Of a DNA stretch of 7,714 nt, positions 1-5,989 are shown in pieces. Source of the DNA: JAPLJQ01 sp037143735 (GTDB taxonomy: Bacteria > Desulfobacterota > Syntrophia > Syntrophales > UBA2185). The stretch spans positions 1 through 7,714 of the forward strand of contig JBAWYD010000103.1 in the NCBI GenBank assembly GCA_037143735.1, read 5' to 3'. The number at the start of each line of letters is the position of its first letter. Position 1 is the first letter of the stretch. Below the pieces are notes generated by a model. That model was not told where the DNA came from. It made no database searches and saw only the letters and a program-made list of their open reading frames with translations. A program made the translations under genes and the position numbers.

Positions 1-219
1 CTCTTCGGCGGTTTTACGCGCGAGGCGTCAGGCCACAATCCGAGATCTACCCAGGCGTCAAGGCTGCAGAGACGGCATGAACACAAGCTCCTTTACTACA
101 ACAGGACCGACATCCAGGAAGCCCTGTGCGGATGCGTGGGTTGCGGTCGCTGCTCTGACTACTGCCCCGTCAAAATCGGCGCGCTGGAAGTGGCAAAAGC
201 CATCAATAATGAACGATAA
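1..219 (+). CDS. 4Fe-4S dicluster ferredoxin-type protein, C-terminal fragment
   Basis: Only the last 72 residues are in the window; the gene enters from the left edge in frame 1 and stops with TAA at 217-219. The fragment has a basic stretch with an R-x3-HK pattern followed by the cluster motif CGCVGCGRCSDYCPV (C-x2-C-x2-C-x3-C-P), which binds one [4Fe-4S] cluster. A basic HK..Y segment shortly before a C-terminal CVGCGRC..CP motif is typical of the Fer4_22-type electron-transfer subunits seen in sulfhydrogenase beta (HydB) and anaerobic sulfite reductase A (AsrA) proteins. The role would be to pass electrons between an oxidoreductase and ferredoxin or NAD(P)H in the cytoplasm. The partner enzyme lies outside the window. 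The next gene, a receiver, starts 12 bases after the stop, so the two are probably co-transcribed. The class of iron-sulfur protein is secure; the exact enzyme is not. Confidence 0.8.
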   Translation, partial: LFGGFTREASGHNPRSTQASRLQRRHEHKLLYYNRTDIQEALCGCVGCGRCSDYCPVKIGALEVAKAINNER

Positions 220-220
220 C

Positions 221-225
221 GGAGG
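221..225 (+). promoter_or_regulatory. Ribosome binding site of the first receiver gene
   Basis: A full GGAGG Shine-Dalgarno core lies six bases before the ATG at 232 and one base after the stop of the iron-sulfur gene. It fixes the start and indicates that the receiver is translated efficiently from the redox operon message. Confidence 0.75.
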
Positions 226-231
226 TTCCCC

Positions 232-621
232 ATGACTGAGAAAAAAAAGATACTGATCATCGATGACGATAAGGACTATGGCGAAGCGCTCAGGATTGTG
301 CTGGAAAATAACGGTTTCAAGGTTGATCATGTTCTGAATATCCAGGACGGCCGCAAAACCCTGGAAGCTGACAGACCGGACTTGATCATCCTGGACGTGA
401 TGATGGACAAGCACACGGACGGGTTCGATTTTTGCTACAGCCTGAAACACGACGATACATGCAGCAATATCCCTATCCTGATGGTAACTGCCGTTACCGA
501 CAAAACAGGGTTTAAGTTTTCTCCTGAAACGGACGGTGAATATCTGCAGGCGGACGATTATGTAGCGAAACCCATCCCTGTTCCGGAACTGCTCTCAAGG
601 GTGAAAAAACTGATCGGATGA
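232..621 (+). CDS. Stand-alone receiver (single-domain response regulator)
   Basis: This 129-residue protein is a receiver domain and nothing else. Visible landmarks are the acidic pocket D12/D13, phosphoacceptor D55 in the ILDVMM strand, T86, and K113 in the VAKPI motif, so it should be phosphorylated normally. There is no DNA-binding or enzymatic output domain, so it must act by protein contact or as a phosphate intermediate or sink, like CheY or Spo0F. Between T86 and K113 the beta4-alpha4 region is longer than in CheY, with an FSPETDGEY stretch. The same kind of lengthening occurs in the related receiver at 4404-4793, which is also 129 residues. It follows the iron-sulfur protein gene by 12 bases, so a link to the redox enzyme encoded upstream is likely. 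The cognate kinase could be either of the two kinases in this window; the sequence does not decide. Confidence 0.93.
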   Translation: MTEKKKILIIDDDKDYGEALRIVLENNGFKVDHVLNIQDGRKTLEADRPDLIILDVMMDKHTDGFDFCYSLKHDDTCSNIPILMVTAVTDKTGFKFSPETDGEYLQADDYVAKPIPVPELLSRVKKLIG

Positions 622-659
622 ACCCGCATGTCATCCTTCCCGGCGCACCCAAAGAATGA

Positions 660-689
660 TTGATAATGCTATGTTATCCGTGATAGTAT
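660..689 (+). promoter_or_regulatory. Candidate sigma70-type promoter of the sensor kinase gene
   Basis: TTGATA at 660-665 and TAGTAT at 684-689 are separated by 18 bases, and a TGA immediately before the -10 gives an extended -10 pattern. A start near 696 would leave a leader of about 24 bases before the ATG at 720. A small inverted repeat, GATAA at 662-666 and TTATC at 674-678, lies between the two elements and could be an operator. The -10 matches consensus at only four of six positions, so this is a suggestion. Confidence 0.35.
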
Positions 690-719
690 TCGGGTGATTT
701 CCAACATCGGGCAGACACA

Positions 720-2726
720 ATGAAAATCACTGAGAGTCTCATAGAGCGGCTTTTCAAGTTAAACCTGCAAAGCCGCCTTGTCGCCGGGTTCCTGATCGCC
801 ACATGCCTCACGGGCTTCTTTGCCACCATTATCAGCGTATGGACGATCAACAGGAGCACCATTGCAGAGGTTCAGAACAGGGTGCGCCAGGACATCAATA
901 CGGCAAAGCTGATCTATAACAGTACGCTTCAGAAAATAACGTCCCTGATTCAGTTTACCGCCGAAGGATCCGATCTGCATGAGCCTGTAACCGGGCAGGA
1001 TATCGCCAGGATGGGACACTTAAGAGGACTCATACGAAAAGGAACGGACCCTCAGTTTCAGGATAACCACCTTTTCCTCGATATGCTCACCATCGTGGAT
1101 ACCGGCGGGAAGGTCCTGTACAGGGCGGGAAATCCGGTGATCAGAGGAGACAACCTCCTGCAGGACCCCTTCGTCAGAAACTGCATAGAAAAAAAGATTC
1201 CCCTGTCCTCAACCGAGCTCATGTCCATTGAAAGTATTTTAAGGGAAAATCCCGCCCTCTCGGAACGGGCAAAAACGGATATAATAAAGACGCCCCTGGC
1301 AGCGGAAATAACCGAAGACAAGCTCTCGGAAGGCATGGTCATGAGAGCCGCATACCCGATTATGAACAAACAAAAGAAACTTCTCGGCATCCTGATCGGA
1401 GGCGTTCTGATAAACAAGGACAACGCCATCGTGGATCAGATAAAAGAGACCGTCTATCATGGTGAAAAATACAAGGGCCGTGAAATGGGGGTGGCCACCA
1501 TTTTCCAGGGAGGCGTGCGCATATCCACGAACGTCATGACAGAGGATAACAGGCGGGCCATCGGCACCATTCTTTCCAAAGAGGTCTATGATCAGGTCAT
1601 CAGAGAAGGCAAAGACTGGGTGGGCAGGGCTTTCGTCGTTAATGACTGGTACATCACCACCTATACCCCGATCTTCAACATGGATAAAACGCTCATCGGC
1701 GTCCTCTACACGGGCATCCTTGAAGCCAAATACCGGGACATACAATGGAAGACGATCTGGATAAACCTGGGGATAACAACCCTCGGCATGATCATCGCCT
1801 TCATTATTTCCCTTCGCCTCGGAAACACCATCATCACGAGAATACGCATGCTGAAGGAGGCGACGGAAGCCATCGCCTCGGGAAACCTGGACTACAAACT
1901 GTCACCCGATAAAATCTCGGGTTTTGACATGCTGGACGAGGCGTTCAACTACATGTCCAGATCTCTGAAAGACCACGATGATCAACTTCAGAAAATGCAT
2001 CAGCAACTGGCAAAAACGGAAAAACTGACCGCCCTGGGTGAGATGGCGGCGGGCGTCGCTCACGAGATCAACAACCCTCTGGGCGGGATCCTGCTGTACA
2101 GCAACCTCGTCCTGGAAGACATCCCGGAGGACAGCCCCGCACGGGAAAACATGCAGAAGATCGTCTACCAGACGAACCGGTGCAAAGAAATCGTACAGAG
2201 TCTGCTGGATTTTGCGAGAACGCCGACAGGCGACATGCTTCCTCTGCAGATAAACCAGGCCATCCATACAGCTCTCAAGCTGGTAAGGGATCAGTCCATG
2301 TTCCACGGGATCGAAATAGAAACCCATCTTGCGGAGAATCTGCCCGAAGTGATAGGCGACAGGTCAAGGCTGGAAGAGGTTTTCCTGAATCTTTTCATCA
2401 ATGCGGCGGATGCCATGAAGGGCAGCGGAAAGCTTTCGATTGTCACGGGGCTGGGCACAAACAATGCCATCAGGATTTTCATATCAGACACGGGCAAAGG
2501 GATAGACGAAGAACACCTTTCCCACATCTTTGAACCATTCTTCACAACGAAGGAACCCGGTAAGGGAACGGGACTGGGACTTTCCATCGTCTATGGAATC
2601 ATCCGGAAACACAACGGCGCCATTGATGCGGAAAGCGAACCAGGCAGTGGCACGACATTCATCATATCCTTGCCCGCATACAGGGGAAAATACAGCGGCA
2701 TGGATGACGATGTCTTCTACAGCTGA
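720..2726 (+). CDS. Membrane sensor histidine kinase, Cache-HAMP-HisKA-HATPase
   Basis: This is a 668-residue inner-membrane kinase. Membrane segment 1 spans about residues 20-43, the extracytoplasmic sensor about 44-345, and membrane segment 2 about 347-367. HAMP and a connecting helix follow to about 435, then the dimerisation/phosphotransfer domain and the ATPase domain. The sensor contains ATIFQGGVRIST (about 260-271) and GRAFVVNDWYITTY (about 302-315), hallmarks of the Cache_3/Cache_2 type found in anaerobe kinases and chemoreceptors, which bind small organic ligands. Kinase landmarks are H448 in GVAHEINNP, N561 in the N box, D590 in DTGKGI, an FEPFF box at 604-608, and GTGLGLS from 616. 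All are intact, so it should autophosphorylate. The H box resembles NtrB/ZraS-type kinases, which usually pair with NtrC-type regulators such as the next gene. The start is the only ATG after an in-frame stop at 684-686; the Shine-Dalgarno is weak. No PAS domain is seen. The ligand cannot be named. Confidence 0.93.
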   Translation: MKITESLIERLFKLNLQSRLVAGFLIATCLTGFFATIISVWTINRSTIAEVQNRVRQDINTAKLIYNSTLQKITSLIQFTAEGSDLHEPVTGQDIARMGHLRGLIRKGTDPQFQDNHLFLDMLTIVDTGGKVLYRAGNPVIRGDNLLQDPFVRNCIEKKIPLSSTELMSIESILRENPALSERAKTDIIKTPLAAEITEDKLSEGMVMRAAYPIMNKQKKLLGILIGGVLINKDNAIVDQIKETVYHGEKYKGREMGVATIFQGGVRISTNVMTEDNRRAIGTILSKEVYDQVIREGKDWVGRAFVVNDWYITTYTPIFNMDKTLIGVLYTGILEAKYRDIQWKTIWINLGITTLGMIIAFIISLRLGNTIITRIRMLKEATEAIASGNLDYKLSPDKISGFDMLDEAFNYMSRSLKDHDDQLQKMHQQLAKTEKLTALGEMAAGVAHEINNPLGGILLYSNLVLEDIPEDSPARENMQKIVYQTNRCKEIVQSLLDFARTPTGDMLPLQINQAIHTALKLVRDQSMFHGIEIETHLAENLPEVIGDRSRLEEVFLNLFINAADAMKGSGKLSIVTGLGTNNAIRIFISDTGKGIDEEHLSHIFEPFFTTKEPGKGTGLGLSIVYGIIRKHNGAIDAESEPGSGTTFIISLPAYRGKYSGMDDDVFYS

Positions 2727-2751
2727 TCTGCAGGAAACGGCCAGCCAAAAG

Positions 2752-2818
2752 TTCTTTACGTACCCTTGAGCTTTCTCTTGCACAATCTTGTATAATATCA
2801 TAGCATTCTTTAAGTACC
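2752..2818 (+). repeat. Pair of 13-base near-identical direct repeats flanking a promoter
   Basis: TTCTTTACGTACC at 2752-2764 and TTCTTTAAGTACC at 2806-2818 differ at one base. Their starts are 54 bases apart, close to five helical turns, so a regulator could meet both on one face of the DNA. They bracket the candidate -35/-10 elements at 2766-2796. No third copy was noticed in the window. They could be operator half-sites of a regulator or a chance match in AT-rich intergenic DNA. Confidence 0.4.
2766..2796 (+). promoter_or_regulatory. Candidate sigma70-type promoter of the sigma54 regulator gene
   Basis: A perfect TATAAT -10 lies at 2791-2796, with TTGAGC at 2766-2771 as a possible -35 at a rather long 19-base spacing. 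It sits in the 162-base gap between the kinase stop and the ATG at 2889 and would give a leader of about 86 bases. This suggests the regulator has constant housekeeping expression in addition to any read-through from the kinase gene. Confidence 0.45.
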
Positions 2819-2888
2819 GCCTCCTCGGTGGAAAGATTCGCTCTTGAGGCTCGGGATCGTTGCATTTAAAGGGAAAGTGAAAGAAGCG

Positions 2889-4226
2889 ATGAAGAAAGGC
2901 AATAAAATTCTCATTATCGACGATGAGGAATCCATCCGGGACGGCTGTCATCAGATCCTTTCCCGGAAAGGCCATCATGTCGAGAGTACGGGGGATGCTG
3001 TTTGCGGCCTTGAAATGGCTCTCAAGGACGCCTATGACCTGATTCTTCTGGATGTCAGAATGCCCAAAATGGGAGGCTTGGAGATCCTGAAAAAACTCAA
3101 AGAAAACAGCGTATCGGCAAAGGTTATCATCATCACCGGATACGGAACCATTTCAATGGCTGTTGAAGCCATGCGTCAGGGCGCATTCAATTTTCTTACG
3201 AAGCCGTACTCTGCAATCGAACTCAAGGACGCCGTCGACGATGCGTTCAAAGAAGATGAAGGACATGACGTCGAAAAAGATCTTTCCGTATTGATCGGGT
3301 CCAGCGATTACATGAAAGAACTCAAGGATTCGATCAAGCGGATCGCACAGACCGACAGCACTGTTCTCATCACGGGAGAAAGCGGCACAGGGAAAGAGCT
3401 TGTCGCACAGACCGTTCACCACCTTAGCAAACGGGCCGACAAACATTTCATTCCCGTCGACTGTTCCTCCCTTGTTGAAAATCTCATGGAAAGCGAACTG
3501 TTCGGCCATCTCAAAGGGGCTTTCAGCGGCGCTACGGAATCACGTGAAGGGCGCTTCCAGATGGCAGACAAAGGGACTCTCTTCCTCGACGAAATTTCCA
3601 ACATCAGCCTCAATATCCAGGCAAAGTTATTGCGAGTCATTCAGGAGCAGGAAGTGCCGCGGGTCGGCAAATCGACACCTGAGAAGGTTGACGTCAGGCT
3701 CATTGCGGCAACCAACAAGGATATCCGGTCCGAAATCGAAACGGGAAGATTCAGGGAAGACCTGTTCTACCGGATTTCCGTCGTGCCCCTTAACATCAAG
3801 CCCTTGAGAGAACACAAGGCCGACATTCTTCCCATTGCCCTGCACTATCTCGACCTGTACACAGTGAAATATGACAGCAAGGTGCGGCGCCTTTCCGAAG
3901 AAGCAAAAAAATCGCTGCTGTCATACAGATGGCCCGGGAACATCAGGGAACTGAAAAACACGATGGAGCGCCTGTGTGTCCTTTGTGATCATCAGGAGGT
4001 AAACCTGTCCGATATCCTCTACTATGGCCAAAGCGACGGAGAAAAGGCTCCCGTCGCCGATTCCGCATCGGGCAGAGTCACCCTGATCGATGTTGAAAAG
4101 GAACACATCGAAAAAGCCCTCAGCCATTTCCATTTTCAGATCAACAAGACGGCAAAGTTCCTGGGTATCGACAGAAAGACCCTGAGAATAAAAATGCGTA
4201 ACTACGGAATAAAATCAGAACCGTGA
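2889..4226 (+). CDS. NtrC-family sigma54-dependent response regulator
   Basis: With the ATG at 2889 the protein has 445 residues, in three parts. The receiver (about 1-120) has D11/D12, phosphoacceptor D55 in LLDVRMP, T83 and K105. The AAA+ sigma54-activation domain (about 136-375) has Walker A GESGTGKE at 163-170, the sigma54-contact loop GAFSGA at 210-215, and Walker B LFLDE ending at D234/E235. The C-terminal Fis-type helix-turn-helix is at about 418-441 (INKTAKFLGIDRKTL). When phosphorylated such proteins form ATPase rings that open promoters held by sigma54 RNA polymerase. The contact loop is usually GAFTGA; here Ser213 replaces Thr. An upstream in-frame TTG at 2844 would add 15 residues, but ATG 2889 puts the receiver start where the family has it. 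It follows the Cache kinase, its likely partner, and is followed by a -24/-12 promoter, its likely target. Confidence 0.95.
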   Translation: MKKGNKILIIDDEESIRDGCHQILSRKGHHVESTGDAVCGLEMALKDAYDLILLDVRMPKMGGLEILKKLKENSVSAKVIIITGYGTISMAVEAMRQGAFNFLTKPYSAIELKDAVDDAFKEDEGHDVEKDLSVLIGSSDYMKELKDSIKRIAQTDSTVLITGESGTGKELVAQTVHHLSKRADKHFIPVDCSSLVENLMESELFGHLKGAFSGATESREGRFQMADKGTLFLDEISNISLNIQAKLLRVIQEQEVPRVGKSTPEKVDVRLIAATNKDIRSEIETGRFREDLFYRISVVPLNIKPLREHKADILPIALHYLDLYTVKYDSKVRRLSEEAKKSLLSYRWPGNIRELKNTMERLCVLCDHQEVNLSDILYYGQSDGEKAPVADSASGRVTLIDVEKEHIEKALSHFHFQINKTAKFLGIDRKTLRIKMRNYGIKSEP

Positions 4227-4248
4227 CCTAAATACCTCCTTGTGATTC

Positions 4249-4292
4249 AGGGGTTATCTGCCTCACAGATGGGGAGTTTTACCCCTTAAAAC
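4249..4292. promoter_or_regulatory. Candidate upstream activator sites, two adjacent inverted repeats
   Basis: ATCTG-5-CAGAT occupies 4256-4270 and GTTTTA-5-TAAAAC occupies 4276-4292; both have perfect arms. Their centres (4263 and 4284) are 21 bases apart, two helical turns, and lie about 110 and 90 bases upstream of the start expected from the -24/-12 element. That is where NtrC-type activators normally bind. An alternative fold pairs AGGGGT at 4249-4254 with ACCCCT at 4281-4286, which would make a hairpin at the 3' end of the regulator message. No T-run follows, so this is not a standard terminator. Confidence 0.45.
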
Positions 4293-4346
4293 GCTTCGAC
4301 CTCCCTATCTCCCATAATTACTTCAATTAAATCAGCAGATTACGAT

Positions 4347-4363
4347 TTGGCATCATCTTTGCT
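4347..4363 (+). promoter_or_regulatory. Sigma54 (-24/-12) promoter
   Basis: TTGGCATCATCTTTGCT matches the sigma54 consensus: TGGCAT at 4348-4353, a five-base spacer, and TTGC at 4359-4362, with the invariant GG and GC exactly ten bases apart. Transcription should start near 4374, about 30 bases before the ATG at 4404. It lies 121 bases after the stop of a sigma54 activator gene, and candidate activator sites lie just upstream. It would control the receiver, the receiver-kinase hybrid and probably the small cysteine protein. Confidence 0.82.
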
Positions 4364-4382
4364 TTTAGTAATGTTACTAAAA
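4363..4382. repeat. Perfect 9-base inverted repeat over the expected transcription start
   Basis: TTTTAGTAA at 4363-4371 and TTACTAAAA at 4374-4382 are exact reverse complements separated by TG. The repeat begins directly after the -12 element and is centred on the expected start, so a protein bound here would block or modify promoter opening. Because only the right arm would be transcribed, an operator is more likely than an RNA hairpin. Confidence 0.6.
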
Positions 4383-4403
4383 ACATTATGGAGGTGATTG
4401 ATC

Positions 4404-4793
4404 ATGACAACGAAAAAGAAAATACTCTTAATCGACGATGACAAGGACTTTTTATTCGCAACCAAACTTATTCTTGAAAAGGGCGGATACGAGGTATTCA
4501 TGGCAGAAGATGGAAAGGCCGGCGTTGAAATGTGGAAATCCGTATCTCCGGATCTCGCCATTATCGATATGATGATGGAAACCTGGGGTGAGGGATTCTC
4601 CGTATTGAACAAAATCCGTGCAACCGATACGGGAAAGAATACGCCTCTTTTCATGCTGAGCGCTGTCGATCTTCAGGGTCCTTACCAGTCCTTTGAGCCT
4701 CCCGCGGAGTTTCCAAAGGTGAACAAGGTATTGCAGAAACCCGTGAAGGCGGAAGATCTTCTCAGTTATATTGCTCAGGAACTGGGCGGCTAA
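4404..4793 (+). CDS. Stand-alone receiver, second paralogue
   Basis: The protein is a 129-residue receiver with no output domain. The start at ATG 4404 is set by a strong GGAGGTGAT ribosome site at 4390-4398, five bases upstream; a TTG at 4398 lies inside that site. The acidic pair is D12/D13, the phosphoacceptor D55 in IIDMMM, the switch position S86 and the lysine K112 in LQKPV. It is the same length as the receiver at 232-621 and shares its opening (MT-x-KKKIL-x-IDDDKD), the MM[D/E]-x4-GF loop and an extended segment before the lysine (FEPPAEFPKV). The two are therefore probably paralogues, although the surfaces between D55 and K112 have diverged, which suggests different partners. It is the first gene after the sigma54 promoter, and the hybrid kinase follows after five bases, so it is a natural substrate or modulator of that kinase. 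Confidence 0.93.
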   Translation: MTTKKKILLIDDDKDFLFATKLILEKGGYEVFMAEDGKAGVEMWKSVSPDLAIIDMMMETWGEGFSVLNKIRATDTGKNTPLFMLSAVDLQGPYQSFEPPAEFPKVNKVLQKPVKAEDLLSYIAQELGG

Positions 4794-4798
4794 TAACC

Positions 4799-5935
4799 AT
4801 GAATGCGAAATCTCAGAAACCTCTGATTCTGATCATCGATGATGAGGAAGCCCTGCGAGACGGGTGCAGGCAGGCATTGGAAAAGTCCGGCTATACCGTA
4901 CTAACCGCCGGGGAGGGAGTCGAAGGCATCAAGATTGCGCGGGAACAGATACCGGACATGGCCTTTGTCGATCTCAAAATGCCAAACATATCGGGGATGG
5001 AGATCATTGACATCCTTTCCAGAGACATCCCCGATATGGTTCTGATCATGATCACAGGCTACGCGTCGATTGTCTCGGCAGTGGAGGCCATGCAGAAAGG
5101 CGCCTACGACTACCTCCCCAAACCCTTCACCCCGGATCAATTAAGGGCGTTAACCAGACGGGGGCTCGACCACCGCAACCTCAGGATAGAGACAAGGAGG
5201 CTGAGAGAAGAAAAAGAGCGGATGGAGAAGAGCTTCATTACCTTTGTCAGCCACGAAATGCGTTCTCCCCTCGTCGTGATCCGGCAGTACATCGAATCTC
5301 TCAAGGCCATAGCGGGGGACCGCTTCGACAAAGACGTTACTGAGATCATCGAACGATGCAGCAAGCGTATCCAGGGTCTCGAGGAGATGATCGAACACTG
5401 GCTGGATCTCAGTCGAATTGAGGATGGAACCCTCGCACAGAAAAAAGACCCTCTGAATCTTTCCTCCATCATTGCACGAAGTACAGAGGAAATGGCCCCT
5501 GTCTGCCGTAAAAAGGGAATTTCTCTGGAAACAAATATCCCGGAAAACTTACCGGAAATAAGCGGAGATGAGGAAAGCCTGGTACGGGTATTTACCAACA
5601 TCATCGGCAACGCAACAAAATACACACCGGCGGGCGGCAAAATAACCGTCTCCGCTCAACATGACGAATATTATGTCACCGCAAGCATATCGGATACGGG
5701 AACCGGCATTCCCCAAGACAAGCTTCCGTTCATCTTTGAACCGTTCTTCAGGGTCAAGGGAAAAGATGAGAAACACCGGGGCTCCGGCCTCGGATTGACC
5801 TTCTGCAAAAAAATCGTGGAATCTCACAACGGCGTGATCGAGGTTTCGTCAAGGGAAGGAGAGGGAACGATATTTCTGCTGAAGTTCCCCGCTCAGATAC
5901 CTGCGGCAAAAAGAGCGACCGGAGCAGTTTCCTGA
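4799..5935 (+). CDS. Soluble hybrid: N-terminal receiver fused to histidine kinase
   Basis: The protein has 378 residues and no membrane segment. An N-terminal receiver (about 8-125) has D14/D15, phosphoacceptor D58 in FVDLKMP, T86 in MITGYAS and K108 in LPKPF. A charged, probably coiled-coil linker (about 125-147, rich in R and E) leads to HisKA with H152 in VSHEMRSP. The ATPase domain has N271, D299 in SDTGTGI, the FEPFF box at 313-317 and GSGLGL at 328-333. All catalytic residues are present. In this order the receiver is the input: its phosphorylation by another kinase would switch the output kinase, a layout used in relays. The receiver resembles that of the sigma54 regulator (EE-x2-RDGC after the acidic pair, ITGY, SAVEAM versus SMAVEAM), which suggests that one upstream kinase might address both. 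It starts five bases after the preceding stop, with only a weak Shine-Dalgarno, so translational coupling is likely. Confidence 0.93.
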   Translation: MNAKSQKPLILIIDDEEALRDGCRQALEKSGYTVLTAGEGVEGIKIAREQIPDMAFVDLKMPNISGMEIIDILSRDIPDMVLIMITGYASIVSAVEAMQKGAYDYLPKPFTPDQLRALTRRGLDHRNLRIETRRLREEKERMEKSFITFVSHEMRSPLVVIRQYIESLKAIAGDRFDKDVTEIIERCSKRIQGLEEMIEHWLDLSRIEDGTLAQKKDPLNLSSIIARSTEEMAPVCRKKGISLETNIPENLPEISGDEESLVRVFTNIIGNATKYTPAGGKITVSAQHDEYYVTASISDTGTGIPQDKLPFIFEPFFRVKGKDEKHRGSGLGLTFCKKIVESHNGVIEVSSREGEGTIFLLKFPAQIPAAKRATGAVS

Positions 5936-5964
5936 ATCCATCTGAAGGATCGTATCGTTTCAGG
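5931..5964. repeat. Inverted repeat at the end of the hybrid kinase gene
   Basis: CCTGAA at 5931-5936 pairs with TTCAGG at 5959-5964, and inside it ATCC at 5936-5939 can pair with GGAT at 5947-5950, allowing one extra set of pairs in part of the loop. No T-run follows, so it is not a standard terminator; it may be an RNA structure between the kinase and the small cysteine protein, or chance. Confidence 0.25.
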
Positions 5965-5989
5965 AGGCCTCATAAAAACTTTCAAGAGA

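Noticed and set aside
1239..1745. 168-residue reading frame on the minus strand inside the sensor kinase gene
   Set aside because: It is antisense to a Cache domain with clear family motifs, shows no domain of its own and has no ribosome site.
2648..2662. TGGCAC resembling a -24 sigma54 element near the end of the kinase gene
   Set aside because: The position where TTGC is required reads TCAT, so the -12 half is missing.
2779..2791. TTGCAC followed by TTGT, a possible -24/-12 element before the regulator gene
   Set aside because: The GG pair and the GC pair are both broken and the spacing is one base short; the sigma70 reading of the same region is better.
2844..2888. TTG-started 15-residue extension of the sigma54 regulator
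   Set aside because: Receivers of this family begin a few residues before the first beta strand, as from ATG 2889, and the TTG has no better ribosome site.
4249..4292. Intrinsic terminator after the sigma54 regulator gene
   Set aside because: The hairpins here are not followed by a T-run; the activator-site reading fits the position better.
5137..5640. 167-residue minus-strand frame opposite the hybrid kinase
   Set aside because: It is very rich in serine and arginine, as expected of an antisense shadow, and overlaps conserved kinase motifs.
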